This document shows positions 1 to 9,724 of a stretch of DNA of 64,000 nucleotides, one piece after another. The notes beneath the pieces are model-generated. The model did not search any database, was not told the DNA's origin, and saw nothing but the letters and a program-made list of their open reading frames with translations. A program made the position numbers and the translations under genes. This stretch comes from RUG11198 sp036342255 (GTDB taxonomy: Bacteria; Bacillota_I; Bacilli_A; RF39; UBA660), in the NCBI GenBank assembly GCA_036342255.1, contig JAZAUS010000004.1, positions 1 to 64,000 of the forward strand, read 5' to 3'. Numbering within the stretch: the stretch's first letter is position 1; every line of letters begins with the position of its first letter.

Positions 1-1337
1 AAGGACACACCTTATCTATAAAAAATAGATACAATCATAGAGTAAATAATCCAGATGCAACTTTTAATAATAATCTAGATAATATCATCCCAGGACTAAC
101 AAATGCTTTTGAAAGAGAATGTGGCTTTAAAATCAACCAGAATAATAGTGTTAGATTTAAATTACCAAACTATGTATTAGCAGATGATGGTAAATGGTAT
201 AAATACAATTATGAAATAAATAATATCTACTATTGCCCAGATAATATCATAATTGATAACGGTCAAGTAAAACAATATGATAGAAGTAGATATATCATAA
301 TAGATTATTTTATAACAGATATGAAAGAAAAAACAATAAAATTATATGATAAAAATATAGGTGATTGTTTTCCAGATAGTTTCATAAACATAGAAAAAAT
401 ACAAATAATTAAAACAACAAAAGGTAAAAAAATAGTAATACAAGTAACTGGGAAAGAAGATGTAACAATAGAAATAGATGAATTAAATAGAATAGTATCA
501 ATAGATGACAAAAATATAACAAAAATAAAAGATAACTACTTATATTATAGTAATCTAAAGGAACTAAATTTACCAAATTTAGAAATAGTAGGAGGAAATT
601 TTTTATCCTGGAATTTATGTTTAACCAAATTAGATCTACCGAATCTTAAAGTTGCAGGAAATTATTTCTTATGGAAAAATGAAACTATATCAGAAGTAAA
701 TTTACCAAATCTAGAAGAAGTTAAAGAAGCATTTATGCCTCACAATAAATTCCTAACTAAATTAGATTTACCAAACTTAAAAGCAATCAAATCTAGCTAT
801 TGTCATGATTTTGGCTTTTTATTTCATAATACAGTATTAGAAGAAATAAATATGCCAATTTTAGAAGAAATAGATGGCAATTTTTTAACTAATAATAATA
901 GCTTAACTAAATTAGATTTACCAAACTTAAAAGAAATAGGAGACTATTTTTTAAACAATAATGAAATTATATCAGAAATATACATGCCAAATATAGAATC
1001 AATTGGAGGATACTTTATGTCTAGTAATCTAAGTTTAACAAAAATAGACTTACCAAATCTAAAAATAGTATATGGCAATTTTTTAGAAAGCAACCAAAAC
1101 ATAGAAGAAGTAAATCTACCAAATTTAGAAATAGTAGGAGGATCATTCTTACCTAACAATATAAGATTAAAAAGAATATCTTTACCAAAGTTAAAAAAAA
1201 CATTTTATGGATTTTTAGAAAAAAATATGATATTAGAAGAAATAAAACTTCCAAATATTAAAAAAGAATATTTATTTTATATTAAAAACAAAAATATTAT
1301 TTCAATAATTAATAAACGAAAATTCAAAAAAAAATAA
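1..1337 (+). CDS. Leucine-rich-repeat protein, 5' end cut by window
   Basis: This is the 3' part of a gene that begins before the window. The reading frame is open from base 3 and runs 444 codons to TAA. The upstream part matches the conserved N-terminal domain of the next genes (SIKNRYNH, NNPDATF, NIIPGLTNAFERE, ADDGKWYK, INNIYYCPDNIIIDNG). An internal Met at 321 is not the real start. The C-terminal part holds about 11 leucine-rich units of 22 residues of the form L-T-K-L-D-L-P-N-L-K-x-x-G-x-x-F-L-x-x-N, of BspA/LRR_5 type. No signal peptide can be judged because the N-terminus is missing. It is followed after 24 bases by a paralogue, apparently in one transcript. Function is unknown; the repeats suggest protein binding. 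Confidence 0.85.
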   Translation, partial: GHTLSIKNRYNHRVNNPDATFNNNLDNIIPGLTNAFERECGFKINQNNSVRFKLPNYVLADDGKWYKYNYEINNIYYCPDNIIIDNGQVKQYDRSRYIIIDYFITDMKEKTIKLYDKNIGDCFPDSFINIEKIQIIKTTKGKKIVIQVTGKEDVTIEIDELNRIVSIDDKNITKIKDNYLYYSNLKELNLPNLEIVGGNFLSWNLCLTKLDLPNLKVAGNYFLWKNETISEVNLPNLEEVKEAFMPHNKFLTKLDLPNLKAIKSSYCHDFGFLFHNTVLEEINMPILEEIDGNFLTNNNSLTKLDLPNLKEIGDYFLNNNEIISEIYMPNIESIGGYFMSSNLSLTKIDLPNLKIVYGNFLESNQNIEEVNLPNLEIVGGSFLPNNIRLKRISLPKLKKTFYGFLEKNMILEEIKLPNIKKEYLFYIKNKNIISIINKRKFKKK

Positions 1338-1361
1338 TCAATATAATAAAGGAGAACAATT

Positions 1362-3542
1362 ATGAATAAAGATTATAATACCTTAAAGAAGTATTATGGA
1401 GAAAATTTCGCCCAACTATGTAGAGGCCTATTCCCCACTCTTTTAGAACAAGAAGGATTACTATCAAATATAATCCTATCTAAGTTTTCTCCAAATCATT
1501 ATCTATATGATGATATAGTAAGTCAAGAAAGTGAAGAAGATTTTAAAAACTATATTTATTGTTTTATTAATGTAGAAAAAGATAATATAGAAATAAATAA
1601 ATCTGTTAAAGAATTACTGAGTGATGCTGGCTATAATTTTTATGAATGTAAAAGTGAAGAAGATATTCAATCATTTAAAAAGTATTATGCCAAAGGAGAA
1701 GAATTATGTACCTTTAATGGAGGAAGACTAAATAGATGTCTTGTCTTTTGGGCTGTAAAAAAAAATGTAGATAGAATTAAAAGAGAAGATTTTGAAAATC
1801 CAACCAGAGAAGATGAATATGGAACATCAGTAATGAGTATCCAATTTACAAAAGAAGGCCACACTTTATCCATTAAAAATAGATACAATCACCATGTAAA
1901 TAACCCAGATGCCACTTACTCAAATAATTTAGATAATATTATTCCAGGACTAACAAATGCCTTTGAAAGAGAATGTGGCTTTAGAATAAATCAAAATAAT
2001 TATAGTAGATTTAAATTACCAAACTATGTACTAGCAGATGATGGAAAATGGTATAAATTCAATTATGAAATAAATAATATATATTATTGTCCAGATAATA
2101 TCATAATTGATAATGGACAAGTAAAACAATATGATAAAAGTAGATATCTAATAATAGATTATTTCATCATAGATATGAAAAAAAAGAAATTAGAACTATT
2201 TGATAAGACTTTAAAAGATTGTTTTCCAGATAGTTTCATAAACATAGAAAAAATACAAACAATAAAAACACCAAAAGGTAAAAATATAGTAATAAAAGCA
2301 CCTGAAAAAGAAAATGTAATAATAACAATTAATAAATTAAATAAAATAGTATCCATTGATGACAAGAATATAAAAGTAATAAATGATTACTACTTATATC
2401 ATAGTAATCTAAAGGAATTAAATTTACCAAAATTAGAAAAAGTTGGTAATAATTTTCTATATTTTAATCGAAGTCTAAATAAAATTAATCTACCAAATTT
2501 AAAAAAAGCAGGTGGAGAATTTTTACCTTATAATCTAAAATTAACTAACCTAAATTTACCAAAATTACAAGTAGTAGGAAATTATTTCATATGGAAAAAT
2601 AAAATAATAGAAGAAATAAATTTTCCAAATTTGGAAAAAGTTGGAGATAAATTTATGTTCGATAATTTATATTTAACCAAATTAAATTTACCAAATCTGA
2701 AAGAAGGAGGAAATCTCTTCTTAGAAATGAATATGAATATAGAAGAATTAAATCTCCCAAATTTAGAAAAAGTCGGTGGAGAATTTTTACCTTGTAATCA
2801 TAAATTAACCAAATTGAATTTACCAAAATTGAAAAAAGCAGGAAATTATTTTTTATATCAAAATGAAATAATATCAGAATTAAATCTCCCAAATCTAGAA
2901 GAAGTAGAAGATTGCTTTATGTCTAAAAATAAACTCCTTACTAAATTAGATTTACCAAATTTAAGAGTTATTTCTAGCTATAATTATGAATCTAGCTTTT
3001 TATATCAAAATGAAATAATATCAGAATTAAATCTCCCAAATCTAGAAGAAGTAGGTGGCAGCTTTTTAGCTAGAAATAATAGTTTAACTAGACTATCTTT
3101 ACCAAAACTAAAAAAAGCAGGAGATTATTTTTTAAACAATAATGAAATAATATCAGAGATAAATATGCCAAATATAGAATCAATTGGAAGCTGTTTCATG
3201 CCTAACAATCTAAACTTAACAAAATTAGATTTACCAAATTTAAAAGAAGTAGATGGACTTTTTTTAGAAAAAAACAAGGCCATATCAAAAGTGAATCTCC
3301 CAAATTTAGAAAAAGTGGAAGATAACTTTATGCCTGACAATAATAGTATAAAAAAAATAGACTTACCAAAACTAAAAAAAATATACTTCGGATTTTTAGA
3401 AAATAATACAATATTAGAAGAAATAAACTTTCCAAATTTAAACAATGATAATAGATCTTGTATTAATAATAAAAGAATTATATCAATATTAGAAAAAAAA
3501 TACCAAAGAAAATTAAAAAAGGTTACTGAAAAAGCAAAATAA
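1362..3542 (+). CDS. Leucine-rich-repeat protein, 726 aa, paralogue 2
   Basis: The start ATG follows AAAGGAG with good spacing. Residues 1-270 form the family's shared N-terminal domain, which I do not recognise; conserved stretches include KFSPNHYLYDD, VKELLSDAGYNFYEC, CTFNGGRL, VFWAVKK, REDEYGTSV and SIKNRYNH. Several Cys and Trp residues are conserved across the paralogues. Residues from about 340 to 705 hold about 16 BspA-like leucine-rich units of 22 residues (consensus LxLPNLxxVGxxFLxxN), the largest number in the array. There is no signal peptide or membrane segment, so the protein looks cytoplasmic unless exported by another route. The C-terminus is Lys-rich. Gaps to its neighbours are 24 and 27 bases, so it is in one operon with them. 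Partner and role are unknown. Confidence 0.85.
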   Translation: MNKDYNTLKKYYGENFAQLCRGLFPTLLEQEGLLSNIILSKFSPNHYLYDDIVSQESEEDFKNYIYCFINVEKDNIEINKSVKELLSDAGYNFYECKSEEDIQSFKKYYAKGEELCTFNGGRLNRCLVFWAVKKNVDRIKREDFENPTREDEYGTSVMSIQFTKEGHTLSIKNRYNHHVNNPDATYSNNLDNIIPGLTNAFERECGFRINQNNYSRFKLPNYVLADDGKWYKFNYEINNIYYCPDNIIIDNGQVKQYDKSRYLIIDYFIIDMKKKKLELFDKTLKDCFPDSFINIEKIQTIKTPKGKNIVIKAPEKENVIITINKLNKIVSIDDKNIKVINDYYLYHSNLKELNLPKLEKVGNNFLYFNRSLNKINLPNLKKAGGEFLPYNLKLTNLNLPKLQVVGNYFIWKNKIIEEINFPNLEKVGDKFMFDNLYLTKLNLPNLKEGGNLFLEMNMNIEELNLPNLEKVGGEFLPCNHKLTKLNLPKLKKAGNYFLYQNEIISELNLPNLEEVEDCFMSKNKLLTKLDLPNLRVISSYNYESSFLYQNEIISELNLPNLEEVGGSFLARNNSLTRLSLPKLKKAGDYFLNNNEIISEINMPNIESIGSCFMPNNLNLTKLDLPNLKEVDGLFLEKNKAISKVNLPNLEKVEDNFMPDNNSIKKIDLPKLKKIYFGFLENNTILEEINFPNLNNDNRSCINNKRIISILEKKYQRKLKKVTEKAK

Positions 3543-3569
3543 TAATCAACAAAATTAAGGAGACCAATT

Positions 3570-5399
3570 ATGAATAAGGACTATAAAATATTAAAGAAGC
3601 ACTATGGAGAAAAATTTGCCCAATTATGTAGGGAGTTATTTCCATCTCTTTTAGAACAAGAAGGACTACTATCAAGTATAATCCTATCTAAGTTTTCTCC
3701 AAATCATTCCTTATATGATGATTTAAAAAAGGCAATAATGATAGATAATTTTAAAAATTATATTTACAGTTTAGTAGATGTCGAAAAAAAGGAAATAGAA
3801 ATTAACAAATCAGTTAGGGAACTATTGAGTGATGCTGGCTATAATTTTTACGAATGTAAATCTGAAGAGGATATTCAGTCTTTTAAGAAGTATTATGCTA
3901 AAGGAGAAGAATTATGTACCTTTAATGGTGGAAGATTAGATAAATGTTACGTATTTTGGGCCGTAAAAAAAGATATAGATCAAATCAAAAGAGAAGATTT
4001 TAAAAATCCAACTAGAGAAGATGAATATGGTACATCAGTAATAAGCATTCAATTCACCAGACAAGGGCATACCCTATCAATAAAAAACCGATACAATCAC
4101 ACAATCAACAATCCAGATGCTACTTTTTCAAATAATTTAGATAATATTATACCAGGACTAACAAATGCTTTTGAAAAAGAATATGATTTGGAAATAAATC
4201 AAAACGAAAGAAATTATTTTTATTTATCATCTTATTTAAAAGCAGATGACGGCAAATGGTATAAATGTAATCATGAATTAAACAACATATATTATTGCAT
4301 TAATAATGTTATTATAGACAATGGCCAAGTAAAACAATATGACAAAAGCAGATATATAATAATAGAGTACTTCATAATAGATATGAAAGAAAAAACACTA
4401 AAATTATATGATGATTATATCAGTGATTGTTTTCCAGATAGCTTTAAAAATATAGAAAGTATAAATATCAAAAGAACAAATAATAATAAACAAATAATAA
4501 TAAAGTTAAATGGAAAAGAAGATGTAATAATAACAATTGATGACTTAAATCAAATAGTATCTATTGATGATAAAAATACAGAAATAATAAAAGATAATTA
4601 TCTACATTACTCAGATTTATCTAATATAAACTTACCCAAATTAAAAAAAGTAGGCTATTACTTTATGGCAAACAACTTAAACTTAAAAGAATTATATTTA
4701 CCAGAATTAAAAGAAACAAAAGATTGGTTTATAGGATCAAACTCAGGGATATCAACAATAAATCTACCAAAATTAGAAATAGTAGGAGATTGTTTCTTAT
4801 CTTGGAATTATAGTTTAACAACATTAGATTTACCAAATTTAAAAGTAGTAGGAGATTCTTTTATAAACAAAAACAATATTATAAAAGAAATAAATATGCC
4901 AAATTTAGAAGAAGTAGGTGAAATATTTTTAAGCTTTACTAAAAAAATAAGTAAAATAAACTTGCCAAAACTAAAAAAGACAGGAAAATGGTTTTTATTG
5001 GAAAGTGCTTCTATATCAGAAGTAAATTTACCAAATTTAGAAGAAGTAGGAGATGCCTTCATGGCTAGCAATAAGCGTTTAAGAAAATTAGATTTACCAA
5101 AACTAAAAGAAGTAGCTGATTATTTTTTATGTCAAAATGGAATTATATCAGAAATAAATCTCCCAAATTTAGAAAAAACAGGAGATGCCTTTATGGAATG
5201 GAATCAATATTTAACTAAAATTGATCTTCCAAAACTAAAAGAAGTAGGAGATAATTTCTTAAGCCAAAACAAAATTTTAATTATAAAAGAAGTTAATCTC
5301 CCAAATTTAGAAAAAAAAGGAAAAAAATTTATGATTAATAGTCAAAAAATAAAAAAATTATCTTTACAAATTTTAAAAGAAGTAGGAAAATATAATTAG
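3570..5399 (+). CDS. Leucine-rich-repeat protein, 609 aa, paralogue 3
   Basis: It starts with ATG after AAGGAG. The N-terminal domain is close to that of the gene upstream (same CTFNGGRL, FWAVKK, REDEYGTSV and NNPDATFSNNLDNIIPG motifs), and about 12 leucine-rich units of 22 residues follow from about residue 345. One unit near the end (around 5275) carries a short insertion, and the last ones are degenerate. No signal peptide or membrane segment is visible. It is the third gene of the first LRR operon, and a 99-codon gene follows 34 bases later. No function can be given beyond likely protein-protein interaction by the repeat domain. Confidence 0.85.
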   Translation: MNKDYKILKKHYGEKFAQLCRELFPSLLEQEGLLSSIILSKFSPNHSLYDDLKKAIMIDNFKNYIYSLVDVEKKEIEINKSVRELLSDAGYNFYECKSEEDIQSFKKYYAKGEELCTFNGGRLDKCYVFWAVKKDIDQIKREDFKNPTREDEYGTSVISIQFTRQGHTLSIKNRYNHTINNPDATFSNNLDNIIPGLTNAFEKEYDLEINQNERNYFYLSSYLKADDGKWYKCNHELNNIYYCINNVIIDNGQVKQYDKSRYIIIEYFIIDMKEKTLKLYDDYISDCFPDSFKNIESINIKRTNNNKQIIIKLNGKEDVIITIDDLNQIVSIDDKNTEIIKDNYLHYSDLSNINLPKLKKVGYYFMANNLNLKELYLPELKETKDWFIGSNSGISTINLPKLEIVGDCFLSWNYSLTTLDLPNLKVVGDSFINKNNIIKEINMPNLEEVGEIFLSFTKKISKINLPKLKKTGKWFLLESASISEVNLPNLEEVGDAFMASNKRLRKLDLPKLKEVADYFLCQNGIISEINLPNLEKTGDAFMEWNQYLTKIDLPKLKEVGDNFLSQNKILIIKEVNLPNLEKKGKKFMINSQKIKKLSLQILKEVGKYN

Positions 5400-5433
5400 A
5401 GTTAATATAGCCATAATATATAGGAGGAATAAG

Positions 5434-5733
5434 ATGAAAAAATTAAAGATAATAAAAAGAGATAATTTTATGTACACTTTTATTGATGATAAAAACAAAG
5501 AATACACTATAAATATAGAATTTCAAGATATAGATACATTACCTAAAATAAATGACTATATTTATATATCAGAAAAATTATTAGACAAAAATTATCAAGA
5601 GTATAGTAATATATATACATTCGGACCATTAGATAGTTCATATGGAAGAATAATAGATGATGAAAATAATCCTGATATTATAAGAATAGATATAGGAAAA
5701 AATTCAATATATCTAAAAAGATTATATGGATAG
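5434..5733 (+). CDS. Small protein of unknown function, 99 aa
   Basis: It starts with ATG after a strong AGGAGG site. The protein is a small, charged, probably soluble and beta-rich polypeptide with no signal peptide. Motifs are FIDDKNKEYTINIE near the start and IYTFGPLDSSYG near residue 70; the pattern of a short internal segment on position/time-like terms is not one I can assign to a family. It lies 34 bases after the third LRR gene and directly before a perfect terminator hairpin, so it closes that operon. A decayed copy lies after the fifth LRR gene (9050-9180), which suggests that LRR gene plus small gene were duplicated as a unit. A helper or partner of the LRR protein is possible but unproven. 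Confidence 0.75.
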   Translation: MKKLKIIKRDNFMYTFIDDKNKEYTINIEFQDIDTLPKINDYIYISEKLLDKNYQEYSNIYTFGPLDSSYGRIIDDENNPDIIRIDIGKNSIYLKRLYG

Positions 5734-5740
5734 AAACAAG

Positions 5741-5782
5741 AAAATAGATATTTATTAAAAAAATAAATATCTATTTTAATTA
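5741..5782 (+). terminator. Intrinsic terminator after first LRR operon
   Basis: Perfect 14-bp inverted repeat, arms at 5741-5754 and 5764-5777, A-rich loop, followed by a T-rich run. It ends the transcript of the LRR genes and the 99-aa gene. The next LRR gene starts about 60 bases downstream and must have its own promoter; TATAAT at 5812-5817 is a candidate -10 with no convincing -35. Confidence 0.75.
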
Positions 5783-5838
5783 TAATACTATGAAAACAAC
5801 ATAAAATAATATATAATTAAATAAAGCAGGTGGGAAAG

Positions 5839-7698
5839 TTGAATAAAGACTATAAAATTCTAAAGAAGAATTATGGTGAGAAATTTGCTCAAATGTGTCG
5901 AAAATTATTTCCCACCATATTAGAAACAGAAGGATTATTATCAAATATTATTCTTTCATTATTTGCACCTAGTTGTTATTTGTATAATGACATAATAAAT
6001 CAAAATCTTATTGAAGATTTTAAAGAATATATATATAATTATATGGATTTTGAAAAGAAAGAAGTAATAGTTGATAAAACTGTAAAAGAATTATTTAATG
6101 ATGCAGGATATAACTTCTATGAATGCAATACCGAAAGAGATATACAATCATTTAAAAAGTATTACAAAAAAGAAGAAAGACTATGTACATTCCGTGGTGG
6201 TAGATTAAAAAGATGCTATGTCTTTTGGGCCATAAAAAAAGATGTAGATCAAATAAAAAGGGAAGATTTTCCAAATCCAGATCGAGAAGATGAATATGGA
6301 ACATCCGTAATAAGTATTCAGTTTTCAAGAAAAGGAAATATTCTATCAATAAAAAATAGATATAATCATCATGTAAATAATCCAGATGCCACATTCTCTA
6401 ATAATTTAGAAAATATTATTCCAGGTCTAACTCATGCCTTTGAAAAAGAATATGGCCTCCAAATTAACCAAAAAGAATTAAAGAATATAAGATTATCAGA
6501 TTATACTTTAGCAGATGATGGGAGAAATCATAAATATAACTATGAATTAAATAATATTTATTATTGCCCTAAAAACATTATAATTGATAATGGAAAAATA
6601 AAAACATTTGATAAAAGCAGATACATAATAATAGATTATTTTATTGTAGATTTAAAAGAAAAAACAATTAAACTATATGATGAAAGCTTAATTGATTCCT
6701 TTGTTGATGATTTGAAAAAAATTGATAAAATAGAAATCTCCAAAAAAGATAAAAACAAAATAATAACCATAAAAATTAAAAATAAAGAAGACATTACAAT
6801 AGTAACAAATAATTATAATAGGATTACAAGTATAGATGATAAAAACATTAAAGAAGTAGGAAATAATTATTTAGTATATAGCAGCCATCTTTCTAAAGTA
6901 AATCTACCAAATTTAGAAAAGGTAGGAGAAAGTTTCTTAGCCTGGAATAGAGGATTAACCAAAATAGAATTCCCAAACTTGACAAAAACAGAAGATAACT
7001 TTATATCAGCAAATACCAAAATAAATGATGTAAGTCTTCCTAATTTAAAAGAAACAGGTCACTATTTCTTAATGTTTAACAAAAGTTTAACTAAACTATC
7101 TTTACCAAAGCTTGAATCAACAGGTAAAGGATTCTTATGTGACAATATAATTTTAGAACAACTTAACGCACCTAAACTAAAAATAGTAGCAGATAATTTT
7201 TTATATAATAATAAGGAATTATCAGAACTTGATTTACCAGAACTTGAAACAATAAAGTACTGCTTTTTATATACACACAAAAAAAATATAAATTTAAATT
7301 TACCAAAAGTAAAAGAAATTGACAGTTATTTTTTACCACTTAATGAAGAAATAATTAGTATAAATCTTCCAAACATTGAATCTATAGGTAATTTCTTTTT
7401 ATATAAAAACAATAAAATAAAAAGAATAAATATGCCAAAACTAAAAAATATAGGAAGCTGTTTTTTATTTGCTAATATAGAATTGGAAACCTTATCATTA
7501 CCACAATTAGAACAAACAGGAATTAATTGCTTATATTATAATAAAAGAATCAATACAATAAACTTACCAAATATAAAAGTAATAGGAGACTTCTTTCTTC
7601 ATAACAACGAGTATTTCTCATCCTTACAAATAAATAAAGAGAAGAATAATAAACATAATAATAATTCAATATTAAAAAGATTATTTAGAAAAAAATAG
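5839..7698 (+). CDS. Leucine-rich-repeat protein, 619 aa, paralogue 4
   Basis: I place the start at TTG 5839, giving M-N-K-D-Y-K-I as in the other copies; it is preceded at 5 bases by AGGTGG. An in-frame GTG at 5830 overlaps that ribosome site and is unlikely. The N-terminal domain is conserved (CTFRGGRL, FWAIKK, REDEYGTSV, SIKNRYNHH). About 11 leucine-rich units follow, more diverged than in paralogues 1-3 (for example LNAPKL and LNLPKV units), and a Lys/Asn-rich tail ends the protein. No signal peptide is seen. It heads a second transcript with the gene at 7729, 30 bases downstream. Confidence 0.85.
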   Translation: MNKDYKILKKNYGEKFAQMCRKLFPTILETEGLLSNIILSLFAPSCYLYNDIINQNLIEDFKEYIYNYMDFEKKEVIVDKTVKELFNDAGYNFYECNTERDIQSFKKYYKKEERLCTFRGGRLKRCYVFWAIKKDVDQIKREDFPNPDREDEYGTSVISIQFSRKGNILSIKNRYNHHVNNPDATFSNNLENIIPGLTHAFEKEYGLQINQKELKNIRLSDYTLADDGRNHKYNYELNNIYYCPKNIIIDNGKIKTFDKSRYIIIDYFIVDLKEKTIKLYDESLIDSFVDDLKKIDKIEISKKDKNKIITIKIKNKEDITIVTNNYNRITSIDDKNIKEVGNNYLVYSSHLSKVNLPNLEKVGESFLAWNRGLTKIEFPNLTKTEDNFISANTKINDVSLPNLKETGHYFLMFNKSLTKLSLPKLESTGKGFLCDNIILEQLNAPKLKIVADNFLYNNKELSELDLPELETIKYCFLYTHKKNINLNLPKVKEIDSYFLPLNEEIISINLPNIESIGNFFLYKNNKIKRINMPKLKNIGSCFLFANIELETLSLPQLEQTGINCLYYNKRINTINLPNIKVIGDFFLHNNEYFSSLQINKEKNNKHNNNSILKRLFRKK

Positions 7699-7728
7699 CG
7701 TATTATTCCATAATAATGAGGTGGTAAA

Positions 7729-9045
7729 ATGGACAGAGACTATAGTATATTAAAGAAAAACTATGGAGAAAAATTTGCTAAATTATGTAGAAAACTATTT
7801 CCAACTATTCTTGAAACAGAAGGACTACTTTCAAAAGTTATTCTATCCAAATTTTCTCCAAACCATTTCTTATATGATGATATAATAAATAATAACTATG
7901 TAGAATATTTTAAAGAATATATATATAGTTTTATTGATATTGAAAAAGATAAACCTCAAACAAACAAATCAGTTAAAGAATTATTAAGTGATGTAGGATA
8001 CGATTTTTATGAATGTAATACTGAAGAAGAAATACAAAAATTCAAGAAATATTATAGAAAAGATGAAGAAATATGCACCTTTCAAGGTGGTAGATTAAAA
8101 AGAAATCATGTATTCTGGGCTGTAAAAAAAGATGTTGATAAAATAAAAAGAGAAAAAGTCCCAAAAAGAGATGATCCTTATGGGAAGTCAGTAATTAGTA
8201 TTCAATTTACAAAACAAGGAAATTTCTTACTTATTACAAATAGATACAATCATCATGTAAAAAACTCTGATTCAACATTTGGAGGAAATTTAGAAAACAT
8301 TAACAAAGGACTAACATATGCCTTTGAAAAAGAATATGGACTTAAAATAAATCAAAATCCATATAACATATATGGTTTTTCACTAGAAAATTATATTTGT
8401 GCAGATAATGATAAATGGTATAGATATAACTATGAATTGAATAACATCTATTATTGTCCTAATAATGTTATTATTGATAAAGGTAAACCAAAGCAATTAG
8501 ACAAAAGTAGATTTATACTAGTAGATTATTTTATTATTGATTTAAAGAATAAAACCATCAAACTATATGATAAAGAGATAGAAGATAACTTTATTGATGA
8601 ATTTAATAACATAGATAAAATTGAAATACATAATAATGAAACTGGTAAAAATATTATAATTAAGTTAAAGAATAAAGAATATATAATAATAAAAACAAAT
8701 AAGTTTAATCAAATTATAGAAATAACTGATAATAATATAAAGCATATTAATGATAAATATTTAAATTGGAACACAACAATAACTAAATTAGAACTACCAA
8801 ATCTAAAGACAATAAGAGATTGGTTTATGCCTAATAATAAGGAATTAGAAGAAATAAATCTACCAAACCTAACTAAAATAGGAGACTTCTTCCTTATTAG
8901 CAATGAAAAAATATCAATAGTAACCTTACCAAAACTAGAATCTATAGGCTATTATTTTCTCAATAAAAATGAAAAAATATCTAAGTATATCTATTCACAA
9001 TTAAAAGAGAATAATACTGAAAAAACTAATAATAAAAATAGATAA
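7729..9045 (+). CDS. Leucine-rich-repeat protein, 438 aa, short paralogue 5
   Basis: ATG start after GAGGTGG. The N-terminal domain is present but is the most diverged (REKVPKRDDPYGKSV in place of the usual NPTREDEYGTSV region; NSDSTFGGN in place of NPDATFSNN). Only three clear leucine-rich units remain before the Lys/Asn-rich C-terminus, against 11-16 in the others, so repeat units were lost here or never expanded. Directly after the stop lies a broken copy of the 99-aa gene, pointing to a deletion at this junction. Confidence 0.85.
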   Translation: MDRDYSILKKNYGEKFAKLCRKLFPTILETEGLLSKVILSKFSPNHFLYDDIINNNYVEYFKEYIYSFIDIEKDKPQTNKSVKELLSDVGYDFYECNTEEEIQKFKKYYRKDEEICTFQGGRLKRNHVFWAVKKDVDKIKREKVPKRDDPYGKSVISIQFTKQGNFLLITNRYNHHVKNSDSTFGGNLENINKGLTYAFEKEYGLKINQNPYNIYGFSLENYICADNDKWYRYNYELNNIYYCPNNVIIDKGKPKQLDKSRFILVDYFIIDLKNKTIKLYDKEIEDNFIDEFNNIDKIEIHNNETGKNIIIKLKNKEYIIIKTNKFNQIIEITDNNIKHINDKYLNWNTTITKLELPNLKTIRDWFMPNNKELEEINLPNLTKIGDFFLISNEKISIVTLPKLESIGYYFLNKNEKISKYIYSQLKENNTEKTNNKNR

Positions 9046-9049
9046 TTAT

Positions 9050-9180
9050 TATATAATTAATATAGAAAATCAAGATCCAAATTCAAATTATTATATTTAC
9101 ATATTAGAAAAATTGTTAGATAATAATGAATATAGTATTGCATATTCATTTTGATCATTAGATAATATATGGATAATTAG
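9050..9180 (+). pseudogene. Remnant of the 99-aa small gene (compare 5434-5733)
   Basis: Reading from 9050 gives Y-I-I-N-I-E, then Y-I-Y-I-L-E-K-L-L-D-N-N and, after a TGA at 9152-9154, S-L-D-N. This follows the 5434 gene (YTINIE, YIYISEKLLDKN, TFGPLD) almost residue by residue. The TGA sits where the intact copy has a Gly GGA codon, a one-base change. The remnant lacks a start and the first third of the gene and abuts the stop of the fifth LRR gene. Confidence 0.75.
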
Positions 9181-9190
9181 AGGTGATAAT

Positions 9191-9724
9191 ATGAGAATAG
9201 GAATAGATTTAGATAATACCATATGTTCTACAAATGAAAAAGTAATGGAATTTGAAAATGAATTTATAAAAAAGCATAAAATAACAGTAGATAAATTATG
9301 GAGTAATAATAATTATGTAGATATCTTCTTAAATGAATATTTAGAAATGATTTATACAGAAGTAGAACCTAAAACAAATGCAGTATCATTTATTAATAAG
9401 TTAAAAGAACAAGGAAACGAAATATATATAATAACAGCAAGAACTAACAGTCATGTAACAGACATGCATAACATAATAAATAACTATTGCCATAAACATA
9501 AACTTCAAATAGATGGAATATTTATAGATGCCAAAGATAAAGTAGATATATGTAAAAAAAATAATATAGATCTAATGATTGATGATAGTTTTTATAACTA
9601 TGATCAATTAACAAGTAATAATATAGATACTATTCTATTTGATGAATATAATAAACACCCTTACATAAAAAGAAGAGTATTATCATGGAATGAAATAAAC
9701 TCTAAAATAGAAAAGAAATCTTAA
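9191..9724 (+). CDS. NT5C-like 5'(3')-deoxyribonucleotidase / HAD phosphatase
   Basis: The protein (177 aa) is a HAD-fold phosphatase of the NT5C (YqfW-like) group, which removes phosphate from (deoxy)nucleoside monophosphates in the cytoplasm. Visible motifs: D-L-D-N-T at residues 6-10 with Asp6 as likely nucleophile and Asp8 as acid/base; I-I-T-A-R near residue 80 carrying the motif II Thr; and M-I-D-D-S near residue 131 as the acidic motif. Length is usual for the group. ATG start after AGAGGTGAT. It shares its 3' terminator with the convergent DUF3137 gene. Substrate is not predictable from sequence alone. Confidence 0.75.
   Translation: MRIGIDLDNTICSTNEKVMEFENEFIKKHKITVDKLWSNNNYVDIFLNEYLEMIYTEVEPKTNAVSFINKLKEQGNEIYIITARTNSHVTDMHNIINNYCHKHKLQIDGIFIDAKDKVDICKKNNIDLMIDDSFYNYDQLTSNNIDTILFDEYNKHPYIKRRVLSWNEINSKIEKKS

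Larger units (their letters stand above)
1..9045 (+). repeat. Tandem array of five paralogous LRR genes
   Basis: Five adjacent same-strand genes share one architecture: a conserved domain of about 270 residues followed by 22-residue leucine-rich units. Unit counts by eye are about 11 (partial gene), 16, 12, 11 and 3. Stretches of the N-terminal coding region are near-identical at DNA level between copies (for example around 1615-1660 and 3825-3870), which fits recent duplication or gene conversion. The last copy (7729-9045) is short in repeats and is followed by a decayed small gene. Confidence 0.85.

Noticed and set aside
5830..5838. GTG start of LRR paralogue 4 at 5830
   Set aside because: It overlaps the AGGTGG ribosome site; TTG 5839 gives the M-N-K-D-Y start seen in the other copies.
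9046..9190. A working small gene after the fifth LRR gene
   Set aside because: No start codon or ribosome site, N-terminal third missing, and an internal TGA; it is a remnant of the 5434 gene.
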